Positions 17,194-26,737 are shown, numbered from the stretch's first letter. The stretch: 64,000 nucleotides of DNA from JBBRVW01 sp038246545 (GCA_038246545.1 JBBRVW010000013.1:28545-92544), one strand, 5' to 3'. Numbers and translations are program-made. The notes: generated by a model not told the origin, from the sequence alone.

Positions 17194-17542
17194 CAGGAAG
17201 ACCTCCTCGGTCGTCACGCTCTTGACGAAAGACTCGACGTCCTCGCTTCCGGCGTCGCTCCCGCGTTGGCCAGCTAGACACACCTGTCGACGGCCCAGCC
17301 GCCCGCAGGCTACCGAACGAGCCGGCTGGACAGATCGGTGAAGGTCACCCCCGACCCGACGATGAGAATGGATGGGGCCGCGGGCGTTGAGCGCGTGTTC
17401 GTCGCGTCCGGGGATCTGGCGGGTCGTCGCCATGAGTTCCTGCTACCGGTGGCGGCCGGCTTTCGGACGACGCGTCGGCCCACCAGGTTCCCCAGGCGTT
17501 GACGTGGCTCGCGAGAGGCAGGCACGTCGGCCCACTGACGGC
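17194..17542. other. Gene-poor stretch between VOC remnant and oxidase gene
   Basis: Only short open frames with no recognisable product are present. A minus-strand frame is open from 17433 into the VOC remnant, but its translation is basic and without family signals; it is probably not coding. Base composition is somewhat less GC-rich than the backbone, consistent with the decayed patch to the left. Confidence 0.5.
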
Positions 17543-18805
17543 TCAGCGGGGCAGGTAGGTGTCGACGAACGCGTTGCCGAAGACGTCGTCGGGGTCGAGC
17601 TCGCGGCGCAGGGTTCGGAAGTCGTCGTGGCGCGGGTAGCCGTCGGCGACCTCCCCGGGAGCGGTCGTGAACACCTTGCCCCAGTGCGGCCGCGGGTCGA
17701 ACGGCGCGAGCGCGGCCTCGACGGCGGCGACCACCGGCAGCACCGCTGCGGTGTCCGGCTGCCAGGTGAAGTGCACCGCCACGCTGTCGCGGCCGTAGGC
17801 CGGGCTGAGCCAGAGGTCGTCGGCGGCGACGGTGCGCAGCTCGGACACGAGCAGCACCGGCGAGATCCGGTCGCGAAGAGCACCCACGGCGTCGAGCGCG
17901 GCGACCGCGTGGTCCCGGGGCACGAGGTACTCGGTCTGCAGCTCGGCGCCGGCGCTGGGGGTGTGGTCCAGCCGGAAGTGCGGCAGCCGCTCGTGCCACG
18001 GGCCTGGCTCACCCAGCTGCGCGGTGCAGGCAGCCGGGTCGACACCCGGCACCGGGTGCCGCGACCCGATGGCCGGGGTCCCGCCGAGCCAGTCGGCCGC
18101 AGCCGGCGGGCGGGCGTCGTCGGTTCGGCGCTTGACCCAGACCTGGCCGAGGTCGTCGGGACGCCAGGTCGTGAAGACGCTGACGCTGTCGCCGGCCGAG
18201 AAGACCTCGTCGAGGTGGCCGCGCACCGCGTCGAGCGGGACGTCGTCGACCACCCGTTGCGCCATGTCGTGGGCCGGCTCGACCGAGAGCGTGACCGCGG
18301 TCACGACGCCGAGGGAGCCGAGGCCGACGACCGCGCCGGGGAACCGCGGGTCGGACCGGTCGAGGTGCAGCAGCTCGCCGGACGCGGTGACCACGTCGAG
18401 CGCTGTGACCGCGGTGGCGAGGCAGCCCTTGCCGTCGCCGGAGCCGTGGGTGCCGGTGGCAACCGCGCCGGCGATGCAGATGTGCGGCAGCGAGCCGAGG
18501 TTGTGCAGCGCGAGCCCGGCGGCGTGCAGCCGCGGGGCCACCTCGCCGTAGCGGAGCCCGGCCGACACCGTCACGGATCGCCGGTCGCCGGCGATCTCGA
18601 CCCGGGCCGGGAGGCCGGCCAGGGACACGAGGTCGCCGTCGGTGTCGGCAACCCGGCTGAACGAGTGCCCGCTGCCGAGTGCCCGGACCCGCCGGGAACC
18701 GGCGACCACCTCCTGCAGCGCCTCGACGGTCGCCGGTCGGTGCACGTGCGTCGCACCGAAGGTGACGTTGCCGGCCCAGTTGCGCAGGGCCACGTCGCCT
18801 GTCAC
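17543..18805 (-). CDS. FAD-linked alditol-oxidase-like enzyme
   Basis: A 420-residue VAO-family flavoprotein, close in length to Streptomyces alditol oxidase. The start of the mature fold, NWAGNVTFGATHVHRP, is typical. GSGHSFSRVADT near residue 45 holds the histidine that carries FAD covalently in this group. The FAD-binding region continues through THGSGDGKGCLATAV. The C-terminal HWGKVF and the ending DPDDVFGNAFVDTYL match the D-arabinono-lactone-oxidase C-domain. It probably oxidises sugar alcohols with oxygen, giving H2O2. The GTG overlaps the stop of the 149-residue gene (GTGA). Confidence 0.88.
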   Translation of the reverse strand: MTGDVALRNWAGNVTFGATHVHRPATVEALQEVVAGSRRVRALGSGHSFSRVADTDGDLVSLAGLPARVEIAGDRRSVTVSAGLRYGEVAPRLHAAGLALHNLGSLPHICIAGAVATGTHGSGDGKGCLATAVTALDVVTASGELLHLDRSDPRFPGAVVGLGSLGVVTAVTLSVEPAHDMAQRVVDDVPLDAVRGHLDEVFSAGDSVSVFTTWRPDDLGQVWVKRRTDDARPPAAADWLGGTPAIGSRHPVPGVDPAACTAQLGEPGPWHERLPHFRLDHTPSAGAELQTEYLVPRDHAVAALDAVGALRDRISPVLLVSELRTVAADDLWLSPAYGRDSVAVHFTWQPDTAAVLPVVAAVEAALAPFDPRPHWGKVFTTAPGEVADGYPRHDDFRTLRRELDPDDVFGNAFVDTYLPR

Positions 18806-19251
18806 CGGTCCCACGTCCCGGTGTCGTCGAGGCGCAACGCGATGAGCTCGGCCAGGGGCATCGACTCGCCGTCGCGACCCCCGCGGCCGACCACGAGGGG
18901 TGGGTCGCCAGGTGCGACGGTCACGCCGCGCAACCGCGCGGTGATGCTGGTGGGTGCGGTCATGACGTAGAACCGGCCCTCCTCGTCGACGGCCAGCGAG
19001 CCGTTCCGCTTGAGGTACCACCCGGTGAGACCGGTTCGGTAGAGCGCGCCGCCGTTCATGGCCCGCGCTTTCAGCGCGACCGTGGGCAGGCTGCGGGCCC
19101 GAGCGTCGCGCACGAAGCCCAGCAGCAGTGCCGCGGCCTGCTCGGTCTCGGCGGCGCGGACCCGGTCGAGCCGGGCGACCTGCTCGACGGCGGCGTCCCG
19201 GCGCCGCGCCGCCCAGTCGTCGCCCTGACCGCCGGCGTCGGGGGTGCTCAT
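18802..19251 (-). CDS. Conserved-looking protein of unknown function between lhr and the oxidase
   Basis: A 149-residue soluble protein. Residues 1–60 are predicted helical and charged (DAAVEQVARLDRVRAAETEQ). The second part, ARAMNGGALYRTGLTGWYLK … GSLAVDEEGRFYVMTAP, reads like a small beta-rich domain. No transmembrane helix or catalytic motif is obvious and I do not recognise the family. Four-base overlaps on both sides (ATGA with lhr, GTGA with the oxidase) show strong translational coupling. Confidence 0.7.
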   Translation of the reverse strand: MSTPDAGGQGDDWAARRRDAAVEQVARLDRVRAAETEQAAALLLGFVRDARARSLPTVALKARAMNGGALYRTGLTGWYLKRNGSLAVDEEGRFYVMTAPTSITARLRGVTVAPGDPPLVVGRGGRDGESMPLAELIALRLDDTGTWDR

Positions 19252-22200
19252 GCCCGCAGTCTGAGGCCACGGGGCGTGGCGTGGAAACCGGCCTCCTCGA
19301 GAGCCAGCCCGAGCGGTGAGTGCAGCACCCCCGCGCCGTCGGCCCGCTCGACCGTGAGCCGGCCGAGCAGGCCGTCGCGCACCGCGAGCGACAAGGCGTC
19401 GACCGCCGGCTGGAGCACCGCGGGGTCGTCGGCCCAGGTCAGCAGCGTCCGGCCGCCGCGCTCGACGTAGAGGACCAGGCTGCCGTCGACCAGCACCACC
19501 AGGGCGCCGGCCTTGCGGCCCGGCTTGTGGCCGGCGTCCTCGCCGCTGCCGGGACCCCTCTTCGGCCATGGGACGGCCGCGCCGAAGGGGTTGGCGGGAT
19601 CGGTGGCTGCCAGCACCACGGCGCGCGGGACGTCGGCGACCGCCGCGCGGGCCACCGGCTCCTCACCGGCCCGCTCCAGAGCGGCGGCGACCGCGCGCAG
19701 CCGGTCGACCGCGCCGGGCAGGGCGAACTGGGCGGCACCGAGGCCCTCGACGAAGTAGCCGCGCCGGCAGCGGCCGGTCTCCTCGAAGGTCGCGAGCACC
19801 CGGTAGACCGCGGCGAACCCACCGGGGGTGCGCTCGGCCTGCGCCGCGCCGCGCGTGACCACGCCGTGCCGGTCGAGGAGGACCTCGGCCAGCGTGGCGG
19901 CCCGGCGGGTCGGGTCGGTCTCGACGTCGGGCAGCAGCGACCAGCGGCCGACGGCACTGGGCGGGCCCGTGCGCGTCGGTACCTCGGCCCGGCCGGGACG
20001 CGGCCGCCCGTAGCGGCCGCGCGGTGCCGCCCGACGGGCCTTGTGGGCCCCGCGGCCACCGGCGACGAGGGCACGCAGCGGCGCGAGCGTGTCGTTGCTG
20101 AGGTGGCCCGACCAGGCCAGGTCCCACAGCACGCCGGCCAGCGCCTGGTCGTCGGTGGACCCCACGACATCGGACAGCCGCCGGAAGAAGAAGGCGCCGC
20201 CACCGGCGAGGGCGCCGAGCACGGCCTCGTGCGCCGGGGTCGTGACGGCCGCGGCGTCGGGCTCGGGCAGGGTGAGGTGCGCGGTGTCGGCGAGGTGCAT
20301 GGACACCCAGCCGTCCGACCCGGGCAGCGAGCCGTGGCCGCGCCAGATCACCTCACCCGCGGCGGACAGCTCGTCGAGCAGCGCGGGGGAGTAGCCCTGG
20401 ACCCGGGCCGGCAGCACGATCGATTCCAGCGCCGACGCCGGCACCTGGGCGCCCTGCAGCTGCTCGACCGCACGCAGCACGCCCTCGGCGCCGCGCAGCC
20501 GGCTGCCGACCTGCTGCCACGCGGGCAGGAACGAGGCCAGCGCCTCGACCGGCACCGGCTCGACCTCCTTGCGCAGGACGGCCAGCGACCGGCGGCGCAG
20601 GGTGCGCAGCACCTCGGCGTCGCACCACTCGGCGCCCGACCCGCCGGGCAGGAACTCGCCGGCCATCACCCGGCCGCTGCCGGCGAGCCGCTGCAGGGTC
20701 TGCTCGACCACGGCGACGCCGAGGCCGAGCCGGCTCGCGACGTCGGCGGTGGTGAACGGCACGTGGGTGCGGGCGTAGCGCGCCACCAGGTCGCCGATCG
20801 GGTCGCGCACCGGCTCGAGGAAGGCCTGCGGGATCCCGACCGGCATCGGGGTGCCCAGCGCGTCGCGCAGCCGCCCGGCGTCCTCGACGGCGACCCACCG
20901 TTCCTCGCCGGCGACGCGCAGCCGGACGGCGCGGCGGGCCTCCTCGAGGTCGGCCAGCCAGGCCGGCTGGGCGCCACGCTCGACCGCCTCGGCGGTGCTC
21001 AGCGGCCCGAGCACCCGCAGCAGGTCGGCCACCCCTTCGAGGTCGCGGGCCCGCCGCTCGTCGGACACCCGCTGCAGGTCGGCGGCGAGCGAGGCGATCG
21101 CCGCCGGGTCGAGAAGCTCGCGCAGCCCGCCGTACCCCTGCTGCCCGAGCAGCTCGGCGAGCAGCGTCTGGTCCAGTGAGAGCGCGGTGGCCCGGCGCTC
21201 GGCCAGCGGCGAGTCGCCCTCGTAGAGGAACTGCGCGACGTAGCCGAACAGCAGCGACCGCGCGAACGGCGACGGCTGCGGCGTCTCGACCTCGACGAAG
21301 CGCACTGTGCGCTCCTCGACGTCGCGCATCAGCCCCACCAGACCGGGAACGTCGAAGACGTCCTGCAGGCACTCGCGCATCGTCTCGAGCACCACCGGGA
21401 ACGAGCCGTAGTCGCTGGCGACCGACAGCAGCTGCGCCGACCGCTGCCGCTGCTGCCACAGCGGGCTGCGCCGGCCAGGGTTGCGCCGGGGGAGAAGGAG
21501 GGCCCGCGCCGCGCACTCCCGGAACCGCGACGCGAACAGGGCGGAGCCACCGACCTCGGCGGTGACCAGCGGCTCGACCTCGTCGGGATCGACCACGGCC
21601 ATCTCGGTGCCGGTGCGCGCCCCCTCGCCCTCCTCGAGCTCGACGTCGGGCAGCCGCAGCACGATGCCGTCGTCGGCGTGCATCGCCTGCACGTCGACGC
21701 CGTACCGCTCGCGCAGCCGGGCGGCCACCACCAGCGCCCAGGGTGCGTGCACCTGCGAGCCGAACGGCGAGTGGATGGCCACCCGCCAGTCGCCGAGCTC
21801 GTCGCGGAACCGCTCGACCACGATGGTGCGGTCGTCCGGGAGGTGGCCGGTCGCGGCGCGCTGCTCGTCGAGGTAGGCGAGCAGGTTGCCGGCGGCCCAC
21901 TCGTCAAGACCCGCGGCCCTCACCCGCGCTGTGGCGTCTGCCGGCGACAGAGCGCCGAGCTCACGCGTGAACGCGCCGAGCGCGCGGCCCAGCTCGACCG
22001 GCCGGCCGAGGGTGTCGCCCTTCCAGAACGGCAGTCTCCCGGGCTGGCCGGGTGCCGGCGTGACGAGCACCTGGTCGTGGGTGATGTCCTCGATCCGCCA
22101 CGACGTGGAGCCGAGGGTGAACACGTCGCCGACGCGCGACTCGTAGACCATCTCCTCGTCCAGCTCGCCGACGCGAGACTTCTTCTCGCCCACCAGGAAG

Positions 22201-23855
22201 ACGCCGAACAGGCCCCTGTCCGGGATGGTGCCGCCGCTGGTGACGGCGAGCCGCTGCGCGCCGGGCCGGCCGGTGACCGTGCCGCCGACGCGGTCCCACA
22301 CCAGCCTTGGGCGCAGCTCGGCGAACTCGTCGCTCGGGTAGCGCCCGGCGAGCATGTCCAGCACCGACTCGAAGGCGCTGCGGGGGAGCGAGGCGTAGGG
22401 CGCGGCGCGGCGCACCACGTCGTAGAGCACCTCGACCTCCCACTCGTCCACGCTCACCATCGCGACGATCTGCTGGGCGAGCACGTCGAGTGGGTTGCGC
22501 GGGTAGCGGGTGGACTCGATCTGGCCGGCACGCATCCGCTCGGCGACCACGGCGGTCTGCACGAGGTCGCCCCGGTACTTGGGGAAGATGACGCCGCGCG
22601 ACACGGCGCCGACCTGGTGGCCGGCCCGGCCGACGCGCTGCAGGCCGCTGGCCACCGACGGAGGCGACTCGACCTGGATGACGAGGTCGACGGCGCCCAT
22701 GTCGATGCCGAGCTCGAGGCTGGAGGTGGCGACCACGGCAGGGAGCCGGCCGGCCTTGAGGGCCTCCTCGGTCTCGCCGCGCTGTTCCTTGGACACCGAG
22801 CCGTGGTGGGCCCGGGCGATCTCAGGGATTGCCGCGTCGGGGCGCGCGACGGTGGCACCCGACTGCGCCATCACCTGGGCCGGCTGGAGGGTGCCGGGCT
22901 CGGAGAGCGCCTCGCAGGTCGCGCGCTCGTAGGCGATCTCGTTGAGCCGGGCGCACAACCGCTCGGCGAGACGGCGCGAGTTGGCGAAGACGATGGTCGA
23001 CCGGTGCGCCTGCACGAGGTCGACGATGCGCTCCTCGACGTGCGGCCAGATCGACCTACGTCGTTCCTCTCCCGCGGCGGACCCGCTCACCTCACCGGTG
23101 GACTGGCCCAGCTCGGCGAGGTCCTCGACCGGGACGACGACCTCGAGCTCGACGGTCTTGCTCGTCGGAGGCTGGACGACCTCGACGTCGTGCGGGCCGC
23201 CGAGGAACCGCGCGACCTCCTCGACCGGCCGGACGGTGGCGGAGAGCCCGATGCGCTGGGCTGGCTGGTCGAGCAGCTGGTCGAGGCGTTCGAGCGAGAG
23301 CGCGAGGTGGGCGCCGCGCTTGGTGCCCGACACCGCGTGCACCTCGTCGATGATGACGGTCTCGACGCCGCGCAGCGACTCGCGGGCCTGCGAGGTGAGC
23401 AGCAGGAAGAGCGACTCGGGTGTGGTGATGAGGATGTCGGGTGGCGTGCGGCCGAACCGTCGGCGCTCGTCGGCCGGGGTGTCGCCGGAGCGCACGCCCA
23501 CCGTGAGGTCGGGCTCGGGGAGCCCGAGCCGGGTGGCGGCGTGCCGGATGCCAGCCAACGGGGCGCGCAGGTTGCGCTCGACGTCGACGGCCAGCGCCTT
23601 CATCGGGCTGACGTAGAGCACCCGGCAGCGGCGCACCGCCTCGGCCGGCGGCGGCTCGGCCGCCAGCCGGTCGATCGACCACAGGAAGGCGGCCAGCGTC
23701 TTGCCGGACCCGGTGGGCGCCACCACGAGGGCGTTTCGGCCGGCCGACACGGCGTCCCACGCGCCCTCCTGGGCGGCGGTGGGCGCGGCGAACGAGGCGT
23801 CGAACCACGCCTGGGTGGCCGCCGAGAACCTCGGGGCCGCTGCTGCCGGACTCAC
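19248..23855 (-). CDS. lhr: Lhr-type ATP-dependent helicase
   Basis: A superfamily 2 helicase of about 1535 residues, the length of bacterial Lhr proteins. The N-terminal core has VVAPTGSGKTLAAFLW (motif I), VIIDEVHAVSGTKRGAHL (DEVH box), LSATVRPV (motif III) and SLELGIDMGAVDLVIQ with QRVGRAGHQ (motifs V–VI). The long C-terminal part corresponds to the winged-helix/beta-barrel and Lhr C-terminal regions. In mycobacteria Lhr is a DNA-damage-responsive 3'–5' helicase. The GTG at 23855 (VSPAAAAPRFSAATQAWF) fits homologues; a GTG at 23873 is also open. No LexA box was seen in front. Confidence 0.93.
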   Translation of the reverse strand: MSPAAAAPRFSAATQAWFDASFAAPTAAQEGAWDAVSAGRNALVVAPTGSGKTLAAFLWSIDRLAAEPPPAEAVRRCRVLYVSPMKALAVDVERNLRAPLAGIRHAATRLGLPEPDLTVGVRSGDTPADERRRFGRTPPDILITTPESLFLLLTSQARESLRGVETVIIDEVHAVSGTKRGAHLALSLERLDQLLDQPAQRIGLSATVRPVEEVARFLGGPHDVEVVQPPTSKTVELEVVVPVEDLAELGQSTGEVSGSAAGEERRRSIWPHVEERIVDLVQAHRSTIVFANSRRLAERLCARLNEIAYERATCEALSEPGTLQPAQVMAQSGATVARPDAAIPEIARAHHGSVSKEQRGETEEALKAGRLPAVVATSSLELGIDMGAVDLVIQVESPPSVASGLQRVGRAGHQVGAVSRGVIFPKYRGDLVQTAVVAERMRAGQIESTRYPRNPLDVLAQQIVAMVSVDEWEVEVLYDVVRRAAPYASLPRSAFESVLDMLAGRYPSDEFAELRPRLVWDRVGGTVTGRPGAQRLAVTSGGTIPDRGLFGVFLVGEKKSRVGELDEEMVYESRVGDVFTLGSTSWRIEDITHDQVLVTPAPGQPGRLPFWKGDTLGRPVELGRALGAFTRELGALSPADATARVRAAGLDEWAAGNLLAYLDEQRAATGHLPDDRTIVVERFRDELGDWRVAIHSPFGSQVHAPWALVVAARLRERYGVDVQAMHADDGIVLRLPDVELEEGEGARTGTEMAVVDPDEVEPLVTAEVGGSALFASRFRECAARALLLPRRNPGRRSPLWQQRQRSAQLLSVASDYGSFPVVLETMRECLQDVFDVPGLVGLMRDVEERTVRFVEVETPQPSPFARSLLFGYVAQFLYEGDSPLAERRATALSLDQTLLAELLGQQGYGGLRELLDPAAIASLAADLQRVSDERRARDLEGVADLLRVLGPLSTAEAVERGAQPAWLADLEEARRAVRLRVAGEERWVAVEDAGRLRDALGTPMPVGIPQAFLEPVRDPIGDLVARYARTHVPFTTADVASRLGLGVAVVEQTLQRLAGSGRVMAGEFLPGGSGAEWCDAEVLRTLRRRSLAVLRKEVEPVPVEALASFLPAWQQVGSRLRGAEGVLRAVEQLQGAQVPASALESIVLPARVQGYSPALLDELSAAGEVIWRGHGSLPGSDGWVSMHLADTAHLTLPEPDAAAVTTPAHEAVLGALAGGGAFFFRRLSDVVGSTDDQALAGVLWDLAWSGHLSNDTLAPLRALVAGGRGAHKARRAAPRGRYGRPRPGRAEVPTRTGPPSAVGRWSLLPDVETDPTRRAATLAEVLLDRHGVVTRGAAQAERTPGGFAAVYRVLATFEETGRCRRGYFVEGLGAAQFALPGAVDRLRAVAAALERAGEEPVARAAVADVPRAVVLAATDPANPFGAAVPWPKRGPGSGEDAGHKPGRKAGALVVLVDGSLVLYVERGGRTLLTWADDPAVLQPAVDALSLAVRDGLLGRLTVERADGAGVLHSPLGLALEEAGFHATPRGLRLRA

Positions 23856-23945
23856 CGGGCCATCCTCGCCCACGGGTCGGACATCCGCAGGTGGGCGGTC
23901 CCGTGGTGGATGGCGCGGCTCTCCCGCCGGCCGCCGTCCTCCCTT

Positions 23946-24000
23946 GAGTGGCGCGAACTGGTTGCTTCAACGGCCTTGAAGCAGCCACTTCGCGCCACTC
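23946..24000. repeat. 55-base palindromic intergenic element, copy 2
   Basis: Arms of 25 bases (GAGTGGCGCGAACTGGTTGC… and its near complement ending …TTCGCGCCACTC) match at 23 of 25 positions around a five-base loop. It lies between the divergent lhr and ABC operons, so it is not simply a terminator for two converging genes. Length, ends and core agree with copy 1 at 225–279. Confidence 0.7.
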
Positions 24001-24087
24001 GACGAGCGGAGCTGGCAGCTTCCGCCTCAGCCGACGATGGCGACGACCGGCCGGACAAAGCGTTCGATCATCGTCGGGGGGCCGGTC

Positions 24088-24093
24088 TAGGGT
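24088..24093 (+). promoter_or_regulatory. Putative -10 box TAGGGT of the second ABC operon
   Basis: TAGGGT ends eight bases before the GTG at 24102. Confidence 0.4.
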
Positions 24094-24101
24094 CGCTTCC
24101 C

Positions 24102-25076
24102 GTGCAGGAACAGAGCGACCGCCAGCCGATGATCGAGGCCACCGGCCTGGTGAAGCGGTTCGGCGACTTCACCGCCGTCGACGGCATCGACGTCCGGGTC
24201 CAGCGGGGCGAGGCCTTCGGTTTCCTCGGCCCCAACGGGGCCGGCAAGTCCTCGACGATGCGGATGATCGGCTGCGTCTCGCCGGTCACCGAGGGCACCC
24301 TGCGGGTGCTCGGCCACGACCCGGCCGTCGACGGTGCACGGATCCGGGCCCGGCTCGGCGTCGTACCGCAGGAGGACACCCTCGATCTCGAGCTGTCGGT
24401 CATGGAGAACCTCGTCGTCTACGGCCGGTACTTCGGGATGTCGCGCAAGGCGGCCGCCGACCGTGGCCGGGAGCTGCTGGAGTTCGTGCAGCTCGAGGAG
24501 CGTGCGCACAGCCAGGTCGAGTCGATGTCGGGCGGGATGAAGCGCCGGCTCACCATCGCGCGGTCGCTCATCAACGACCCCGACCTGCTGCTGCTCGACG
24601 AGCCGACCACCGGCCTCGACCCGCAGGCGCGGCACGTGGTGTGGGACCGGCTCTTCCGGCTCAAGCAGCGCGGCGTGACGCTCGTGCTCACGACCCACTA
24701 CATGGACGAGGCCGAGCAGCTGTGCGACCGCCTCGTCGTCATGGACGGCGGCCGGATCGCGGCCGAGGGGTCGCCGGTCGCCCTGATCCGCGAGTGGTCC
24801 ACCCGCGAGGTCGTCGAGCTGCGGTTCGCGGCCGGCGACAACGAGACGCACGGCGAGAAGGTCGAGGCGCTGGTCGCCCAGCCCGGGCGGCCGCTGCAGA
24901 CCCTGGTCAGCCGGATCGAGGTGCTGCCGGACCGGGTGCTGCTCTACAGCGACGACGGCGACGGCACGGTCGGCGAGCTGCACCGTGCCGGGGTGGCACC
25001 CGAGTCGGTGCTGGTCCGCCGGAGCAGCCTCGAGGACGTGTTCCTGCGCCTCACCGGGCGGAGCCTGGTCGAGTGA
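24102..25076 (+). CDS. ABC-2 exporter ATP-binding protein (NodI/DrrA-like)
   Basis: A 324-residue ATPase from the GTG at 24102, or 315 from the ATG at 24129; the -10 box favours the GTG. It shows Walker A FLGPNGAGKSSTMR, signature MSGGMKRRLTIAR, Walker B LLLLDEPTTGLDPQ and switch TTHYMDEAEQ. The MSGGM signature and the two permeases behind it resemble NodI/NodJ-type lipo-oligosaccharide or daunorubicin exporters. The stop overlaps the GTG of the first permease. Confidence 0.92.
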   Translation: MQEQSDRQPMIEATGLVKRFGDFTAVDGIDVRVQRGEAFGFLGPNGAGKSSTMRMIGCVSPVTEGTLRVLGHDPAVDGARIRARLGVVPQEDTLDLELSVMENLVVYGRYFGMSRKAAADRGRELLEFVQLEERAHSQVESMSGGMKRRLTIARSLINDPDLLLLDEPTTGLDPQARHVVWDRLFRLKQRGVTLVLTTHYMDEAEQLCDRLVVMDGGRIAAEGSPVALIREWSTREVVELRFAAGDNETHGEKVEALVAQPGRPLQTLVSRIEVLPDRVLLYSDDGDGTVGELHRAGVAPESVLVRRSSLEDVFLRLTGRSLVE

Positions 25077-25906
25077 CCACGACCCTCCCCACCGCCCCCA
25101 CCGCACCCGCGCTGCCGCCCGCCCCGTCGACGGCGCGCCTCGTCGGCCGGGCGGTCGAGTTCTGGCGGATGCAGTTCCGCCGTACCTGGCGGGGCACCTG
25201 GGCCAGCACCGTGCTCACACCGCTCGGCTTCCTCGCGGCAATGGGCCTCGGTCTCGGCTCGATCGTCGACAACGGCTCCGGTGCCGACACCCTCGGCGGG
25301 GTCAGCTACCTCGACTTCATCGCGCCGGGGCTGCTCGCCGCCTCGATCATGCAGCAGGCGAGCTTCGAGTCGAGCTATCCCGTGCTCGGTGCCATCAAGT
25401 GGGCCAAGCAGTACCACGCACAGCTCGCGACACCGCTGCGCGTGCGCGACGCCCTGACCGGCCACCTGCTCTGGGTGGCGCTCCGGCTCGGCATCAGCGC
25501 GCTGGTCTTCCTCATCGTGATGGCACTGTTCACGACGTTCCACTCGTGGTGGGCGGTGCTCTGCCTGCCGGCGGCGGTGCTGACGGGCATGGCGTTCGTG
25601 CCCGGGGTGTTCGCGTACGCCGCGACGCTCGAGACCGACAGCGGCTTCGCGCTGCTGTTCCGGTTCGTCATCATGCCCATGTTCCTGTTCTCCGGGACGT
25701 TCTTCCCGGTCTCCCAGCTGCCCGACTGGCTGGAGCCGGTGGCCTACGCGGTGCCGCTGTGGCACGGCGTCGACCTGTGCCGCGACCTCGCCCTCGGCAC
25801 CGCGTCGCTGCTCCCGTCGCTCGGGCACGTGGCCTACCTGCTGCTCTGGGTCGCCGGTGGCTACGCCCTGGCGCTGCGGACGTTCTCGAAACGGCTGGTC
25901 ACGTGA
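25073..25906 (+). CDS. ABC-2 permease, first of pair
   Basis: A 277-residue integral membrane protein with about six hydrophobic segments. The N-terminal 25 residues are Thr/Pro/Ala-rich and cytosolic. The pattern LDFIAPGLLAASIMQQASFESSYPV and FRFVIMPMFLFSGTFFPVSQLPD is that of NodJ-like ABC-2 permeases. GTG start overlaps the ATPase stop; stop overlaps the next GTG. Confidence 0.9.
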   Translation: MTTTLPTAPTAPALPPAPSTARLVGRAVEFWRMQFRRTWRGTWASTVLTPLGFLAAMGLGLGSIVDNGSGADTLGGVSYLDFIAPGLLAASIMQQASFESSYPVLGAIKWAKQYHAQLATPLRVRDALTGHLLWVALRLGISALVFLIVMALFTTFHSWWAVLCLPAAVLTGMAFVPGVFAYAATLETDSGFALLFRFVIMPMFLFSGTFFPVSQLPDWLEPVAYAVPLWHGVDLCRDLALGTASLLPSLGHVAYLLLWVAGGYALALRTFSKRLVT

Positions 25907-26733
25907 GCGCCCCCGCCGTACAGCCGTCCTCCTTGCGGCTCACGCCGCCGCTGCTGCAGCGCTTCGTCGGTACGGGCGGCGCACGGCACCTCGTCGAGCG
26001 CAACGCGCGCGTCTACCGTCGCGAGTGGCTGGTGCTGGTCTCCGGGTTCCTCGAGCCGATCTTCTACCTGTTCTCGCTCGGCATCGGCGTCTCGAAGCTG
26101 GTCGGCGACGTGGCGCTGCCGGGCGGGGAGGTGGTCACCTACACCGCGTTCGTCGCGCCGGCGATGCTCGCGGCCAGCGCCATGAACGGCGCCATCATCG
26201 ACGCGACGTTCAGCCTGTTCTTCAAGCTGAAGTACAACAAGCTCTACGACGCCGTGCTCGCCACGCCGGTAACGCCCGTCGACGTCGCGATCGGTGAGAT
26301 CACCTGGGCGCTGATGCGCGGGTCGATGTACTCCATCTCGTTCGTCGTGGTCATGCTGTTGATGGGACTCATCTCGTCGTGGTGGGCGGTTCTGGCGATC
26401 CCCGTCGTGGTGCTCACCGGCTTCGCGTTCGCCGCGATCGGCACGGCCTGCACGACGTACATGCGGTCGTGGCAGGACTTCAGCTACATCACATTGGTGC
26501 AGCTGCCGATCTTCCTGTTCTCCGCGACGTTCTACCCGCTGTCGGTCTACCCCGAGTCGCTGCAGTGGGTGGTGCGCTGCTCGCCGCTGTACCACTCGGC
26601 GACGCTGCTCCGCGACCTCACCACCGGCACGGTCGGGCTCGGCTCGTTCGTGCACGTCGCGGTGCTCATCGGTCTGGGCCTCGTCGGCATGGTGGTCACC
26701 GGCCGTCGGCTGGAGAAGCTGCTCCTCACCTGA
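25903..26733 (+). CDS. ABC-2 permease, second of pair
   Basis: A 276-residue integral membrane protein paralogous to the preceding permease: VAPAMLAASAMNGAIIDATF and ITLVQLPIFLFSATFYPLSV align with the corresponding stretches there. It likely forms the heterodimeric channel. It ends only four bases before the stop of the converging minus-strand gene at 26738. Confidence 0.9.
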   Translation: MSAPAVQPSSLRLTPPLLQRFVGTGGARHLVERNARVYRREWLVLVSGFLEPIFYLFSLGIGVSKLVGDVALPGGEVVTYTAFVAPAMLAASAMNGAIIDATFSLFFKLKYNKLYDAVLATPVTPVDVAIGEITWALMRGSMYSISFVVVMLLMGLISSWWAVLAIPVVVLTGFAFAAIGTACTTYMRSWQDFSYITLVQLPIFLFSATFYPLSVYPESLQWVVRCSPLYHSATLLRDLTTGTVGLGSFVHVAVLIGLGLVGMVVTGRRLEKLLLT

Positions 26734-26737
26734 GGCA

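Noticed and set aside
13757..17542. A complete integrative element or prophage
   Set aside because: No integrase, tRNA attachment site, direct-repeat borders or phage genes are visible; only remnants and one intact accessory gene.
19320..25076. Long plus-strand open frames opposite lhr (about 600 and 1100 codons)
   Set aside because: Their translations are rich in Arg, Gly, His and Asp without any family signal, while lhr on the other strand has all helicase motifs. Only the last ~324 codons of the longer frame (from 24102) are real, as the ABC ATPase.
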